From assembly GCF_900172295.1 (NCBI RefSeq), contig NZ_FWFL01000004.1, positions 310,001-374,000 on the forward strand: a stretch of 64,000 bases of DNA, written 5' to 3'. The notes under the pieces were generated by a model. The model did not search any database, was not told where the DNA came from, and worked only from the letters and a program-made list of their open reading frames with translations. Made by a program: the position numbers and the translations under genes. This stretch comes from Roseovarius litorisediminis. GTDB lineage: Bacteria; Pseudomonadota; Alphaproteobacteria; Rhodobacterales; Rhodobacteraceae. Below, one piece after another: positions 1 to 9,474 of this stretch (position 1 is its first letter; each line of letters starts with the position of its first letter).

Positions 1-265
1 CCGCATCCGGGGTGAAATCCACGTTGCCGATGAACCCGGTAAAATCCGTTACAGCACTTCTTTGTCCCGCCTGAATCAGGAAAGACGCATGCGCGATATA
101 ACTGATGCGCACTGAAAATTCGGGCAGCGGATCGCTGAAGGCGGCCTTCTGCAGATACTCTAACCCCGGGGCGCTTTGCGAAATGGCAATGCAATGGCTG
201 GGCCGACGTTCCTGCGCGGCAGCGGGCGGTACCAACATTATCAGAACAAGGATAAAACGTATCAT
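1..265 (-). CDS. MBL-fold metallohydrolase, N-terminal part (cut by window edge)
   Basis: About 88 residues are visible, reading off the left edge. They begin with a Sec signal peptide (MIRFILVLIMLVPPAAAQ), followed by a stretch containing ISYIAHASFLIQ and VTDFTGFIG. That resembles the first strands of the UlaG/RomA-like metallo-beta-lactamase fold, where a His-x-Ser/Thr segment precedes the metal site. The HxHxDH zinc motif would lie beyond the edge, so the family call is inference. A very strong Shine-Dalgarno (AAGGAGGT) stands just upstream of the ATG at 265 and fixes the start. Probably a periplasmic hydrolase of unknown substrate. Confidence 0.6.
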   Translation of the reverse strand, partial: MIRFILVLIMLVPPAAAQERRPSHCIAISQSAPGLEYLQKAAFSDPLPEFSVRISYIAHASFLIQAGQRSAVTDFTGFIGNVDFTPDA

Positions 266-332
266 GGCAGCATACCTCCTTGTCCCACCAAGGTAGCACA
301 CAAACCCCATCCGTCACCCCTAAAGGATTGGC

Positions 333-917
333 TTATCCGGCTTCGGTGCGTCCACGCCGGTCCATCCTGAGCGACGCATAGAGCACATGGGTGCGCCAGC
401 GACCGTCGATTTGCAGATAGCTTTGTGCGACACCTTCGTATTTGAACCCGCTTTTTTCCAGCAAGGCACGCGAGGCCTTGTTCTCCGGCAGGCAGGCGGC
501 CTCGATCCGGCTCAGATCCAAACGCTCGAACGCATAATGCACCATGCCCAATATGGCCTCTTTCATATAACCCTGCCGCGCAAAGGGCGCGCCGATCCAA
601 TATCCCAGGGTGCCCGCCTGAGACGGGCCGCGCCGAATATTGTCCAGGGTGATCGCGCCCAGCAAAACCTGATCTTCACGCCGGATCAGGAAAAGCGGTA
701 CGGCCGAACCGTTGGAGATCGAACGCTGCGCCCAATAGACCCGGTTGGTGAAACCCTTGCGTGCCAGATGATCCCGGGCCCAGCTTGGTTCCCAGGGGGT
801 CAGGAAATCTGCACTTGTCGTGCGCAGGCTGCTCCAATCGCGAAAATCATTCATCACCGGCTGGCGCAGGGTCATGCGCTCGGTCTCGATCCGCAGCTTA
901 CGGCGCGGGATAAACAT
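333..917 (-). CDS. GNAT N-acetyltransferase, RimJ/RimL type
   Basis: A 194-residue GNAT acyltransferase, the size of RimJ-like ribosomal-protein-alanine N-acetyltransferases. It shows the typical ETERMTLRQP start, GYWIG at residues 105-109, the acetyl-CoA loop RQGYMKEA near 114-121, and NKASRALLEKSGF near 146-158. The acceptor (a ribosomal protein N-terminus or another amine) cannot be told from sequence. Its ATG shares one base with the TGA of the upstream M16 protease gene, so it is probably the last gene of the cta-thrC-M16 transcript and translationally coupled to it. Confidence 0.85.
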   Translation of the reverse strand: MFIPRRKLRIETERMTLRQPVMNDFRDWSSLRTTSADFLTPWEPSWARDHLARKGFTNRVYWAQRSISNGSAVPLFLIRREDQVLLGAITLDNIRRGPSQAGTLGYWIGAPFARQGYMKEAILGMVHYAFERLDLSRIEAACLPENKASRALLEKSGFKYEGVAQSYLQIDGRWRTHVLYASLRMDRRGRTEAG

Positions 918-2179
918 CAGGCTGCGCGCCTTTCCTGCAATGCCTCCAGCGTGGGCGCATTCCCGACCGGACCATAAAGTGCCATCGCCGCAGGGGCGCG
1001 TGCCGCTATCTGCTCGGCCAATGCTGAAACATCTTTTAGTCCTACCGCATCGATCCGTTCAACGACTTCTTCCAGCGCAGGCACCCGGCCCCAGATTTGC
1101 AACATCCGCGCCAGACGTTCGGCCCGGTTGCTGGGGCTTTCCAACCCCATCAACAGACCCGCTTTCATCTGAGCCCGGGCGCGCTCGACTTCCTCTGCGC
1201 TCATGTCATCTGCCGCGCGTTTCATCTCATCGACAGTGATCCGGGCCAGTTCCGGCATCTGCTCGGCCGAGGTGCCGGCATAGATCGTGGTCATGCCCGT
1301 GTCAGAATAGGCCCCGGCCTGCGCGTAAATAGTGTAACAAAGGCCCCGCTTCTCGCGGATCTCCTGAAACAGGCGTGACGACATGCTGCCTCCAAGCGCA
1401 CTGGCATATATCTGCGCCGTATATATCTGCGGATCGGCATAATCCGGGCTTTCAAAGGCAAGCGCGAAATGCGCCTGTTCCAGATCCTTGATGTGACGGC
1501 TTTCGCCGCCCATGAAACGTGCGACCGGTGGCTCGATCACTGCACTGGGCACCATGTCACCGAACATCTTTTCAGCCAAACGCACCAGCGCATCGTGATC
1601 CACCGCCCCCGCCGCCGACAGGATCATTTGCCCGGGCCGATAATACTGTTCGACGAACCCTTCCAGATCGTGGCGCGCAAAGGCCTTGATCCGCTCTTCC
1701 GGCCCAAGAATGGTGCGGCCAAGTGGGTGATCGGGATATGCCTCTTCCTGCAACCAGTCAAAGATGATGTCGTCGGGCGTATCCAGCGCCTGACCGATCT
1801 CCTGCAGGATAACGCCCCGCTCGACCTCGATCTCGCGGGCGTCAAAGATCGGGTTGCGCAGAATATCCGCTACCACGTCCAGCGCCAGCGCCACATCGTC
1901 CTTCAACACGCGCGCGTAATAGGCCGTGACCTCGCGGCTGGTATAAGCGTTGATATACCCTCCCACGTCCTCGATCGCCTCTGCAATCTCAAGCGCGGTG
2001 CGCCGTTTGGTGCCCTTGAACGCCATGTGCTCCAGAAAGTGCGCGATGCCGTTCTGCTGTGCCGTTTCATGACGTGCGCCTGCCAGCACCCACACGCCAA
2101 TCGCCGCAGACTGAAGCCCCGGCATATGTTCGGTGACGATGCGAAAGCCGTTGGGCAGCGTGGTAAGGTTGACGGTCAA
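917..2179 (-). CDS. M16 family zinc protease (processing-peptidase like)
   Basis: 420 residues with the inverted zinc motif of M16 peptidases, HFLEH at residues 47-51. The third metal ligand is E127 in VILQEIG, 76 residues later as expected for the family. The inactive-type C-terminal half contains the glycine-rich SALGGSMSSRLFQ segment. Related to mitochondrial processing peptidase beta and bacterial PqqL/YmxG-like proteases. The substrate is unknown. The start is a TTG at 2179 whose TTGA overlaps the thrC stop by 4 nt; no ATG is available before residue 19, and the residues following the TTG match the usual family beginning (LPNGFRIVTEHMPG). Confidence 0.9.
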   Translation of the reverse strand: MTVNLTTLPNGFRIVTEHMPGLQSAAIGVWVLAGARHETAQQNGIAHFLEHMAFKGTKRRTALEIAEAIEDVGGYINAYTSREVTAYYARVLKDDVALALDVVADILRNPIFDAREIEVERGVILQEIGQALDTPDDIIFDWLQEEAYPDHPLGRTILGPEERIKAFARHDLEGFVEQYYRPGQMILSAAGAVDHDALVRLAEKMFGDMVPSAVIEPPVARFMGGESRHIKDLEQAHFALAFESPDYADPQIYTAQIYASALGGSMSSRLFQEIREKRGLCYTIYAQAGAYSDTGMTTIYAGTSAEQMPELARITVDEMKRAADDMSAEEVERARAQMKAGLLMGLESPSNRAERLARMLQIWGRVPALEEVVERIDAVGLKDVSALAEQIAARAPAAMALYGPVGNAPTLEALQERRAA

Positions 2180-3564
2180 TTCCCGGTCCGTTCTCTGATC
2201 AGTGTCTCAAGCGCGTCCAGATCGTTTTCAACCCGGGTTACGCGTTCGTCCCGCTCATACAGGTCCGACATGCGATCGGGCAAGGGGGGATGCACACCGC
2301 TCGAGTCTTCTACCGCAGCCGGAAATTTGGCCGGATGCGCCGTCGCCAGCGTGATCATCGGCGTTCCCGCCACGCGCTGCTCCTTGGCCACCTTCACGCC
2401 CACGGCAGAATGCGGACACAGCAACTCACCGGTACGGGCATAGGCCTCGCGTATCGTTGTACGGGTTTCCTCTTCGCTGCAACGCCCACTGTCGAAGTTT
2501 TCACGCAACACCTGCAAGGCACCCTGGCTGACATTGAACCCGCCCGCCTTCAGTTCATCCATCAACTGGCTGACAGCATTGCCATCACGCCCGTATGCCT
2601 CGAACAAGGCCCGCTCAAAGTTCGAGCTGACCTGAATATCCATGGAAGGGCTGATCGAAGGCACGACACCATCCGGCTTGTATTCCCCCCCGCTCAGGCA
2701 ACGATGCAGGATGTCATTCTGGTTCGTCGCTACCACAAGCCGGTCAATTGGAAGGCCCATGCGTTTGGCGATGTAGCCGGCAAAAATGTCGCCGAAATTG
2801 CCCGTCGGCACCGTAAAGCTAACCTTCCTGTGCGGTGCGCCAAGCGACACTGCTGAAGTGAAATAGTAAACCACCTGCGCCAGCACGCGTGCCCAGTTGA
2901 TGCTGTTGACACCTGCCAGCCCCACCGCATCGCGGAACTCGAAATCGTTGAACATATCTTTTAGCCGCGCCTGGCAGTCGTCAAAATGCCCATCCATTGC
3001 CAGTGCGTGCACGTTCGACTCGGAAGGTGTTGTCATCTGACGGCGCTGCACCTCGGACACCCGGCCATGCGGATAAAGGATAAAAACATCCACTGCCTTC
3101 AGACCGCGGAACGCCTCGATTGCGGCGCTGCCTGTGTCGCCGCTGGTCGCGCCGACAATACATACCCGTCGCCCGTTGCGCTTCAGCGCCGCCTCAAACA
3201 ACTGACCGATCAGTTGCATGGCAAAATCCTTGAATGCCAACGTCGGGCCATGGAACAATTCCAGCAGAAAATGCCCGCTATCCAACTGCACCAGCGGCGC
3301 GCGCGCGGCGTGACCGAACCCGGCATAGGCCTTGGCAATGATCTGATTGAATTCGTCATCGTTGAACGTGTCGCCAATGAACGGCCGCATCACCCTGAAT
3401 GCTGCCTCTTCGTAGGACAAGCCTTCCAGCGCCGCGATATCGGCGTGGCTCATCTGTGGAATGGTCTCCGGAACGTAAAGCCCGCCGTCGCGCGCCAACC
3501 CGGTCAGCATTGCCTCTTCAAAGTTCAATACGGGCGCCTGACCCCTTGTCGAAATGTATTTCAC
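2176..3564 (-). CDS. thrC: threonine synthase
   Basis: Converts O-phosphohomoserine to L-threonine with pyridoxal phosphate in the cytosol. The 462-residue product begins KYISTRGQAP, typical of the family. The PLP lysine is K112 in LAFKDFAMQ, and the phosphate-binding loop is SGDTGSA at 141-147. The GTG at 3564 is chosen over a longer upstream frame because it gives the canonical N-terminus and a 4-nt GTGA overlap with the SURF1 stop. It sits at the end of the cytochrome oxidase operon, a location seen in other Rhodobacteraceae with no known metabolic reason. Confidence 0.95.
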   Translation of the reverse strand: MKYISTRGQAPVLNFEEAMLTGLARDGGLYVPETIPQMSHADIAALEGLSYEEAAFRVMRPFIGDTFNDDEFNQIIAKAYAGFGHAARAPLVQLDSGHFLLELFHGPTLAFKDFAMQLIGQLFEAALKRNGRRVCIVGATSGDTGSAAIEAFRGLKAVDVFILYPHGRVSEVQRRQMTTPSESNVHALAMDGHFDDCQARLKDMFNDFEFRDAVGLAGVNSINWARVLAQVVYYFTSAVSLGAPHRKVSFTVPTGNFGDIFAGYIAKRMGLPIDRLVVATNQNDILHRCLSGGEYKPDGVVPSISPSMDIQVSSNFERALFEAYGRDGNAVSQLMDELKAGGFNVSQGALQVLRENFDSGRCSEEETRTTIREAYARTGELLCPHSAVGVKVAKEQRVAGTPMITLATAHPAKFPAAVEDSSGVHPPLPDRMSDLYERDERVTRVENDLDALETLIRERTGN

Positions 3565-4247
3565 GTCACATCGCCTTTCTTGGTAGGGGTCGTCCGCCAC
3601 AGGAAGTATCCGGTCATCGCCAGCCAGATCGCCGCCAGTGAAAACCAGGTGATTGCATAACTCAGGTGATCGTTTGGAATGCCGCTTGTGTCCACGGGCA
3701 GTGGCGTCAAACTCGGGTCCGTTTCCGACTTCTGGCTGGCCACCACCAGCAAAACCTGTTCAGTCTTCAGTGCGCGGGCCATCTTGGGCACATCACGGGC
3801 AAACCAGATGTTTTTGGACAGATCAGGTTCAGGCGTGTAGCCATCCGTCTCGTCGGGCCAGTGCAGATTACCGATCAGGGTTTCATGGGTCTGAGCCCGG
3901 GGTGTGTCAATCTTGTCTGCAGTGACAAAACCACGGTCCACCATGATCCGGCGGCCCTGCACCTCGAACGGTTGAATGATCCGGTATCCGGCGCCGACCT
4001 GTTTCTGGCTGACCAGCACGTGCAGTTCTGGTCCCGCCAATACGCCGCTGACCTTTACCGGCAGATAGCGATCATTAACCGGATCGGGCTTTGCTGGCAG
4101 ATCAACGGGGGCGGCGGCTATCCGGGCTTCGATATCGGCCAGAACAGCCTCTTTCCATGCCAGCCTTTGCACCTGCCAAACCCCAAGCGAGATCAGCACA
4201 GCCGCCCCGGCCAGTCCAAAAACTAAGGGGATGATGATACGGCGCAA
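3561..4247 (-). CDS. SURF1 family cytochrome oxidase assembly protein
   Basis: 228 residues with one membrane segment at each end (about 6-24 and 198-219) around a periplasmic domain, the standard SURF1/Shy1 topology. SURF1 proteins help insert heme a into subunit I of aa3-type oxidase. The frame begins with TTG at 4247 (residues MRRIIIPLVFG) with GGAG about 9 nt upstream. No ATG start is possible without losing the first membrane helix. It lies 91 nt after ctaE and overlaps thrC by 4 nt. Confidence 0.88.
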   Translation of the reverse strand: MRRIIIPLVFGLAGAAVLISLGVWQVQRLAWKEAVLADIEARIAAAPVDLPAKPDPVNDRYLPVKVSGVLAGPELHVLVSQKQVGAGYRIIQPFEVQGRRIMVDRGFVTADKIDTPRAQTHETLIGNLHWPDETDGYTPEPDLSKNIWFARDVPKMARALKTEQVLLVVASQKSETDPSLTPLPVDTSGIPNDHLSYAITWFSLAAIWLAMTGYFLWRTTPTKKGDVT

Positions 4248-4338
4248 ACCTGAACGCTCCGGGTTGAAAAGGAAAAGCGCGCAGTTGCCCGCGCGCCTTG
4301 TTTGATCGAGGGCGCGTGGGTGTCACCCACGCGATTTC

Positions 4339-5151
4339 TCAGCCGCCCCAGATGTAAACGGCAGCAAACAGGAACAGCCACACCACGTCAACAAAGTGCC
4401 AGTACCAGGCCGCAGCCTCGAACCCGACATGCCGTTCGGGGGTGAAGTGGCCGCGGTAGACCCGCATCAGGCAGACGAACAGGAAAACCGTTCCGATGAT
4501 CACATGCGCCCCGTGGAAACCGGTAGCCATGAAGAAGGTCGCACCATAGATGTTACCCGAAAAACCAAAGGCCGCGTGGCTGTATTCATATACCTGGAAC
4601 ACCGTGAACAGCGCACCCAGAGCAATTGCAATGATCAGGCCCCATTTCACGTCTTCACGGTTGTTTTCATGCACCAACGCATGGTGTGCCCATGTCGCGG
4701 CACAACCCGAACACAGCAGGATCAGCGTGTTGATAAGCGGCAGATGCCAGGGATCAAAGGTTTCAATCCCGACCGGCGGCCAGACGCCATCCTTGATTGG
4801 TGACATCGGTCCCATCGGGTACATGGCATTCTTGAAGAAAGCCCAGAACCACGCAGAAAAGAACATCACCTCGGACATGATGAACATCATGAAACCATAG
4901 CGCAGACCGATCCGGACGACCGGCGTATGATCGCCGACATGGCTTTCCGTTACAACATCCGTCCACCAGCCGAACATCACGTAGAGAACGCCGACAAACC
5001 CGGCCAGAAAGACCCAAGGCTGGTTATTCTCGACATTGGGTGAAATCCAAAGGACCGCCCCAAAAAGCATGATGAACCCAGCCAGCGCGCCAAGAAACGG
5101 CCAGATTGAGGGGTTCAGAATGTGGTAGTCGTGGTTTTTTTCGTGTGCCAT
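4339..5151 (-). CDS. ctaE: cytochrome c oxidase subunit III
   Basis: The 270-residue, seven-helix subunit III of aa3-type oxidase in the inner membrane. Recognisable blocks are [35 protein letters not shown] and the C-terminal [11 protein letters not shown]. The length matches Paracoccus/Rhodobacter subunit III. It lies 25 nt downstream of ctaG and before SURF1. Subunit III stabilises the catalytic core and proton uptake. Subunit I (ctaD) is not in this window. Confidence 0.97.
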   Translation of the reverse strand: MAHEKNHDYHILNPSIWPFLGALAGFIMLFGAVLWISPNVENNQPWVFLAGFVGVLYVMFGWWTDVVTESHVGDHTPVVRIGLRYGFMMFIMSEVMFFSAWFWAFFKNAMYPMGPMSPIKDGVWPPVGIETFDPWHLPLINTLILLCSGCAATWAHHALVHENNREDVKWGLIIAIALGALFTVFQVYEYSHAAFGFSGNIYGATFFMATGFHGAHVIIGTVFLFVCLMRVYRGHFTPERHVGFEAAAWYWHFVDVVWLFLFAAVYIWGG

Positions 5152-5176
5152 CTTATTGCTATCCCTCGTGGAAGGC

Positions 5177-5758
5177 TCAGTTCAGTTTTTTATCGGTTTC
5201 TTGCTCGGGTGCAAGGGCGGCTTGCTCTTGCGGAAGATCAATTTCGTAGAATGTATAGGACAGGGTGATCGTATGGGTGTATTTCGCATCCCGGTCGGTC
5301 ACGATCTCTGGGTCGACAAAGAAGGTGACGGGCATTTGCACCCGCTCACCGGGCTGCAGCACCTGCTCCGTAAAGCAGAAGCAGTCGATCTTGGTGAAAA
5401 ATCCACCCGCTTCGTAGGGTGTGACATTATAGGCAGCCTGCCCTGCTACGGGACGGTCGGTCGGATTATAGGCCTCGTAGAAGGCAAGTCCGGTTTCACC
5501 GATCCGCAATTCCATCTCGCGCACCATGGGTTTGAACTTCCATGGCATGCCGTTTTCCTTGCTGGCATCAAATCGGATCGTGATTGTCTTGTCCAGGACT
5601 TCACCTGACGCTTTCGATGCCACGCCTGTTGTCCCGCCAAAGCCGGTCACCCGGCAGAACCAGTCGTAAAATGGCACCGAGGCCCAGGCCAGTCCGCCCA
5701 TCAGCAGTACAACGCCAACCAGGCGTGTCACGGTTTTGGTTTTCGCGTCCATTTCCAT
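5177..5758 (-). CDS. ctaG: cytochrome c oxidase assembly protein CtaG/Cox11
   Basis: A 193-residue copper chaperone that delivers Cu to the CuB site of subunit I. It has one N-terminal membrane anchor (about 11-28) and a periplasmic domain carrying the copper-binding CFCF motif at residues 126-129, with another conserved Cys at C35. The ATG at 5758 overlaps by one base the TGA of the small upstream membrane-protein gene, so the genes are translationally coupled. Confidence 0.95.
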   Translation of the reverse strand: MEMDAKTKTVTRLVGVVLLMGGLAWASVPFYDWFCRVTGFGGTTGVASKASGEVLDKTITIRFDASKENGMPWKFKPMVREMELRIGETGLAFYEAYNPTDRPVAGQAAYNVTPYEAGGFFTKIDCFCFTEQVLQPGERVQMPVTFFVDPEIVTDRDAKYTHTITLSYTFYEIDLPQEQAALAPEQETDKKLN

Positions 5759-5922
5759 CAGTTGCCTGCCCCCTGACTGGAAGGAACCGAAAAATCTTCG
5801 TTGGTGACTTTGACAATCGTCATGCCAAACACCAAAGCCACAAACCCAGCCAGCACCAGACCCAGGCCCAGGTTGCGGCCAAAGCGGCGTTTGTGCAGCT
5901 CATGTTGACGCGACAAAGCCAT
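5758..5922 (-). CDS. small membrane protein of the cytochrome oxidase operon (CoxF-like)
   Basis: A 54-residue protein beginning [17 protein letters not shown]. It has a basic N-terminus, one membrane helix (about 18-36, [19 protein letters not shown]) and a short periplasmic tail ending SSQGAGN. It fills the gap between ctaB and ctaG exactly, sharing one base with each neighbour (TGATG at both junctions), strong evidence that it is real. Similar short ORFs lie at this place in alphaproteobacterial cta operons and are usually annotated as oxidase assembly or CoxF proteins. Its molecular role is not established. Confidence 0.85.
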   Translation of the reverse strand: MALSRQHELHKRRFGRNLGLGLVLAGFVALVFGMTIVKVTNEDFSVPSSQGAGN

Positions 5923-6869
5923 CACCAGCCTCCGATGCCAAAGGGCGCCAGCGCCGATTGCGCAAGGATCGCGGTGAAATGACCGAAAAGATAAAACAGT
6001 GACAGAGCGAACACTTTCTTTTCGGTGCGGTATTTGTCGGCTTCGGCCTGCACCTCGTCGCGGCGCCAGATATCCCAGGCGCCTTTCAGAAAGAGCGCAT
6101 TCAGCAGCAACGCCACAGCCAGATAAATCGGTCCGCCAATGCTGGTAAAGGCCGTGCCAACAGCAATCGGTGCCAGCAGGATCGTGTAGACCAGAATGTG
6201 AGTGCGGGTTGCGCGGCGTCCGTGGGTGACGGTCAGCATCGGCACACCGGCATTTTCATAGTCAGATTTCATAAATAGGCATAGCGCCCAGAAATGCGGC
6301 GGTGTCCACATGAAGATCAGTGTGAACATCAGTACGCTCTCGACACTGATACCTCCCGTGGCCACTGCCCAGCCGATCATCGGAGGAAAGGCACCGGCCG
6401 CACCACCAATTACGATGTTCTGCGGGGTCCAACGCTTCAGCCACATCGAATAAATCACAACGTAGAAGAAAATTGTGAACGCCAGCAGGCCCGCCGCTAC
6501 AAAATTGCTGGCCAGCGCCAGCATGATCACCGACATCACACTCAGCGTCATACCAAAGGCAAACGCTTCACCTTCGGTGATTTTTCCCGCTGGAATCGGG
6601 CGGCCCTTGGTGCGTTTCATGATCCGGTCGATATCCGCATCCCACCACATGTTCAGCGCACCTGACGCCCCGCCGCCTACGGCGATAAACAAAATCGCAG
6701 CAAAACCGATTACGGGATGTACGCCAACAGGGGCCGCCAGCAGACCAACCAGCGCAGTGAACACAACCAGTGACATCACACGTGGCTTGAGCAGGGCAAA
6801 ATAATCGCCAAACCCGGCGTCGCCAATCTGCGTCTGTGCGCCTGTTGTGTTGATGCTTGCGTCGCTCAT
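5922..6869 (-). CDS. ctaB: protoheme IX farnesyltransferase (heme O synthase)
   Basis: A 315-residue polytopic UbiA-family prenyltransferase that converts heme B plus farnesyl diphosphate to heme O, the first step to heme A for the aa3 oxidase. The first Asp-rich motif is [15 protein letters not shown] around residues 73-87; later come the WTPPHFWAL block and the second substrate loop ([11 protein letters not shown]). It follows ctaC after an intergenic hairpin and is coupled to the small membrane protein by a 1-nt overlap. Confidence 0.96.
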   Translation of the reverse strand: MSDASINTTGAQTQIGDAGFGDYFALLKPRVMSLVVFTALVGLLAAPVGVHPVIGFAAILFIAVGGGASGALNMWWDADIDRIMKRTKGRPIPAGKITEGEAFAFGMTLSVMSVIMLALASNFVAAGLLAFTIFFYVVIYSMWLKRWTPQNIVIGGAAGAFPPMIGWAVATGGISVESVLMFTLIFMWTPPHFWALCLFMKSDYENAGVPMLTVTHGRRATRTHILVYTILLAPIAVGTAFTSIGGPIYLAVALLLNALFLKGAWDIWRRDEVQAEADKYRTEKKVFALSLFYLFGHFTAILAQSALAPFGIGGW

Positions 6870-6887
6870 TTCCGTCTTTCCGGATAT

Positions 6888-6940
6888 GGCGGGGTAACCC
6901 CCGCCCTACATTTCTGCCGTTGGGCGGGGATTACCCCGCC
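6888..6940 (-). repeat. long inverted repeat between ctaC and ctaB
   Basis: Two arms, 6888-6906 (GGCGGGGTAACCCCCGCCC) and 6922-6940, pair at 18 of 19 positions around a 15-nt loop. Each arm is itself nearly palindromic (GGCGGGG-TTA-CCCCGCC), so this looks like a pair of REP-like units in opposite orientation. There is no T-run on the minus strand. A partial terminator, mRNA stabiliser or processing element limiting ctaB and downstream expression relative to ctaC is more likely than a full stop. Confidence 0.75.
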
Positions 6941-6949
6941 CCGCCGCCA

Positions 6950-7819
6950 TCATTCGGCTGCGGCCACGTTATAATCCAGCGGCTTGCCGGCATATTCTTC
7001 GATCGCGCCTTTCAACCATGCGTCATAGGCCTCCTGGCTAACCACCTTGACGGTGATCGGCATATAGGCGTGGTCCTTACCGCACAGTTCAGAGCACTGA
7101 CCGAAATATACGCCTTCTTTTTCGGCTTTGAACCAAAGCTGCGCCAGACGTCCCGGCACCGCATCCTGTTTCACGCCAAAGGCGGGAATGGTCCAGCTAT
7201 GGATCACATCGGCACCGGTCAGTTGCATCACGACAACCTTGTTCACCGGCACGACAACCGCCGTGTCGGTGGCCAGCAGAAATTCGTCACGGGTGTAACC
7301 GGCTGCTTCCAGTTCGGCCACAACCTCGTCGTTCAGAACTTTGCCTTCGCCTATCAGAAAGCTTTCAAAGCCGAAGTCGTGATCGGTATATTCATAACCC
7401 CAGTACCACTGGTAACCGGTCACCTTGATGTTGATCTCGCCTTGCGGGATTTCCTGCTGCTTGAACAGGACAGGCAGCGAAAACGCCCCGATAAAGACCA
7501 GAATCACAATCGGGATCAGGGTCCAGGCCACTTCCAGCGGCGAGTTATGGGTGAATTTTGCCGGGGTCGGGTTTGCCTTGCGATTGAAACGGACGATGGC
7601 AATGCACAGCAAGGCCGTTACAAAAACCGTAATCGCGGTGATGATCACCAGGACCATACCGTCCAGCCATTGCAGATCGCGGGCCAGTTCGGTTGCGGCA
7701 GGCTGGAACCCCTTGCCGCCGGAAATTGGCTTGCCGATGGATTCAAGACCTTCCTGTGCGGACGCAGGAAGGGCGGAAACGGCGGCCATGACGGCCAGAA
7801 GGCTGGAAAGTAGTCGCAT
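6950..7819 (-). CDS. ctaC: cytochrome c oxidase subunit II
   Basis: 289 residues with a cleavable signal peptide ([22 protein letters not shown]), two membrane helices (about 55-78 and 98-120) and a periplasmic cupredoxin domain. All CuA ligands are visible: H207, C242, E244, C246, H250 and M253. The electron-entry aromatic patch QWYWGY lies at 137-142. It receives electrons from cytochrome c. An in-frame ATG ten codons upstream exists, but the ATG at 7819 gives a normal signal peptide and has an AGGG sequence upstream. First gene of the cta operon. Confidence 0.96.
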   Translation of the reverse strand: MRLLSSLLAVMAAVSALPASAQEGLESIGKPISGGKGFQPAATELARDLQWLDGMVLVIITAITVFVTALLCIAIVRFNRKANPTPAKFTHNSPLEVAWTLIPIVILVFIGAFSLPVLFKQQEIPQGEINIKVTGYQWYWGYEYTDHDFGFESFLIGEGKVLNDEVVAELEAAGYTRDEFLLATDTAVVVPVNKVVVMQLTGADVIHSWTIPAFGVKQDAVPGRLAQLWFKAEKEGVYFGQCSELCGKDHAYMPITVKVVSQEAYDAWLKGAIEEYAGKPLDYNVAAAE

Positions 7820-7963
7820 TTTACACCCTGATCGGTTGAAGCGGTTCATATCTGTCAGTACGTAGGGATCTTCTATCGACGGAATCCCATTGTCTCAAGG
7901 CCGCTAGAAACCATATTCTGCTGCGACAGACAAGAAAGACCATTGCGGCAAACGGACGCTTTT

Positions 7964-7977
7964 TTGATTTAGATCAA
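7964..7977. promoter_or_regulatory. FNR/FnrL-type box
   Basis: A perfect TTGAT-N4-ATCAA palindrome (TTGATTTAGATCAA), extended by one T/A pair on each side. It lies in the divergent ctaC/tldD intergenic region, about 145 bp upstream of the ctaC start and 38 bp upstream of the tldD ATG. In Rhodobacteraceae FnrL binds this consensus under low oxygen. At this distance it could repress tldD or modulate the oxidase operon; the actual target is inference. Confidence 0.7.
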
Positions 7978-8014
7978 ATTAATGTGCCCTCAGACAGACA
8001 GGAACCGCCTGAAA

Positions 8015-9436
8015 ATGACCGACAGCCCCTTCCGCCCGTTCGAGACATCGCTGGACCGCGACCGCGCTCTTGCCCAATTGCGGGCCGCGACCCGGGGTGC
8101 GGATGATGGCGAACTGTTCCTCGAACGCCGCCGGTCCGAGGCGCTTCTGTTTGATGATGGGCGGATCAAGACTGCATCCTATGATGCCTCCGAAGGGTTT
8201 GGACTGCGCGCGGTGCGCGGCGAAGTGGCCGGATATGCGCATTCTTCAGATATTTCCGAGACGGCCCTTGCCCGCGCGGTCGAAACCGCACGTCTGGCAG
8301 TGGGCGATGGCGGCGGCACGATGGCCCCGCCCCCAGCCCGCACCAACCGCCACCTGTACACCGATGCCGACCCGATCGCCGGGGCGTCCTTTCCGGTGAA
8401 ATTGGAAACCCTGCGCCAGATAGATGCCTTTGCGCGCAATCTTGACCCCCGGGTGGTGCAGGTTTCGGCCAGCATCGCAGCGTCGCATCAGGAGGTTTTC
8501 ATTCTGCGCCCGGACGGCACCGAAGTGAGCGATATCCGCCCGATGACCCGCATCAATGTCTCGATCATTGTCGATCAGGACGGACGCCGTGAAACCGGGA
8601 CCGCCGGGGGGGGCGGGCGTATTGGCCTTGATGGCCTGCTGGATCCTGCCGACTGGCAGAAAAAGGCCCAAGAGGCGCTGCGCGTGGCGGTCGTCAATCT
8701 TGATGCCGGGCCTGCGCCCGCAGGGGTGATGGACGTGGTTCTTGGCCCCGGCTGGCCCGGAATTTTGCTGCACGAAGCAATTGGTCATGGGCTTGAGGGC
8801 GACTTTAACCGCAAGGGCAGCTCGGCCTTTGCCGGGCTTATGGGGCAGCGTATTGCGTCCCCGGGCGTGACCGTTCTGGATGACGGTACACTCCCCGACA
8901 GGCGCGGCTCGATCACCGTGGATGACGAAGGCACGCCGTCACAAAAGAACACCCTGATCGAAGATGGCATTCTGGTAGGTTACATGCAGGACCGGCAAAA
9001 CGCCCGGCTGATGGGCGCCCGTCCGACCGGTAACGGCCGGAGAGAAAGCTATGCCCATGCCCCGATGCCGCGCATGACCAACACCTATATGCTGGGCGGC
9101 AAGGCGGACCCGGCGGATATCGTCGCTGATCTGAAGGATGGCATATACGCGGTCGGATTTGGCGGCGGACAGGTGGATATCACCAACGGCAAGTTCGTGT
9201 TTTCCTGCACCGAGGCGTATCGCGTCGAAAATGGCAGGGTTGGTGCACCGGTAAAGGGCGCCACGCTGATCGGTGACGGTGCTACCGCCCTCAAGCAGAT
9301 CCGCGCGCTGGGCAACGACATGGCACTTGACCCCGGCATGGGCAATTGCGGCAAACAGGGCCAATGGGTGCCCGTGGGTGTAGGTCAGCCCACCGTGATG
9401 ATCAGTGGCTTGACCGTTGGCGGATCGGCCATCTGA
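8015..9436 (+). CDS. tldD: metalloprotease TldD
   Basis: A 473-residue cytosolic metalloprotease subunit. TldD with TldE/PmbA degrades unfolded peptides and matures some modified peptides (CcdA turnover, microcin B17 in E. coli). The zinc motif HEAIGH is at residues 253-258, followed by GLEGDFNRK. The glycine-rich VGFGGGQVDITNGKF and SCTEAYRVENG blocks near the C-terminus are characteristic. The ATG at 8015 is preferred over an upstream ATG at 7982 because AGGAA lies 10 nt before it and nothing suitable precedes the other. Divergent from ctaC. Confidence 0.95.
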   Translation: MTDSPFRPFETSLDRDRALAQLRAATRGADDGELFLERRRSEALLFDDGRIKTASYDASEGFGLRAVRGEVAGYAHSSDISETALARAVETARLAVGDGGGTMAPPPARTNRHLYTDADPIAGASFPVKLETLRQIDAFARNLDPRVVQVSASIAASHQEVFILRPDGTEVSDIRPMTRINVSIIVDQDGRRETGTAGGGGRIGLDGLLDPADWQKKAQEALRVAVVNLDAGPAPAGVMDVVLGPGWPGILLHEAIGHGLEGDFNRKGSSAFAGLMGQRIASPGVTVLDDGTLPDRRGSITVDDEGTPSQKNTLIEDGILVGYMQDRQNARLMGARPTGNGRRESYAHAPMPRMTNTYMLGGKADPADIVADLKDGIYAVGFGGGQVDITNGKFVFSCTEAYRVENGRVGAPVKGATLIGDGATALKQIRALGNDMALDPGMGNCGKQGQWVPVGVGQPTVMISGLTVGGSAI

Positions 9437-9454
9437 ACACAGTGTTATCAAGCG

Positions 9455-9474
9455 GAGTGCGCCTGCGCGCACTC
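9455..9474 (+). terminator. possible weak stem-loop after tldD
   Basis: GAGTGCGC pairs perfectly with GCGCACTC across a CTGC loop, 18 nt after the tldD stop. There is no downstream T-run, so it is at best a weak or Rho-assisted terminator. Confidence 0.3.
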
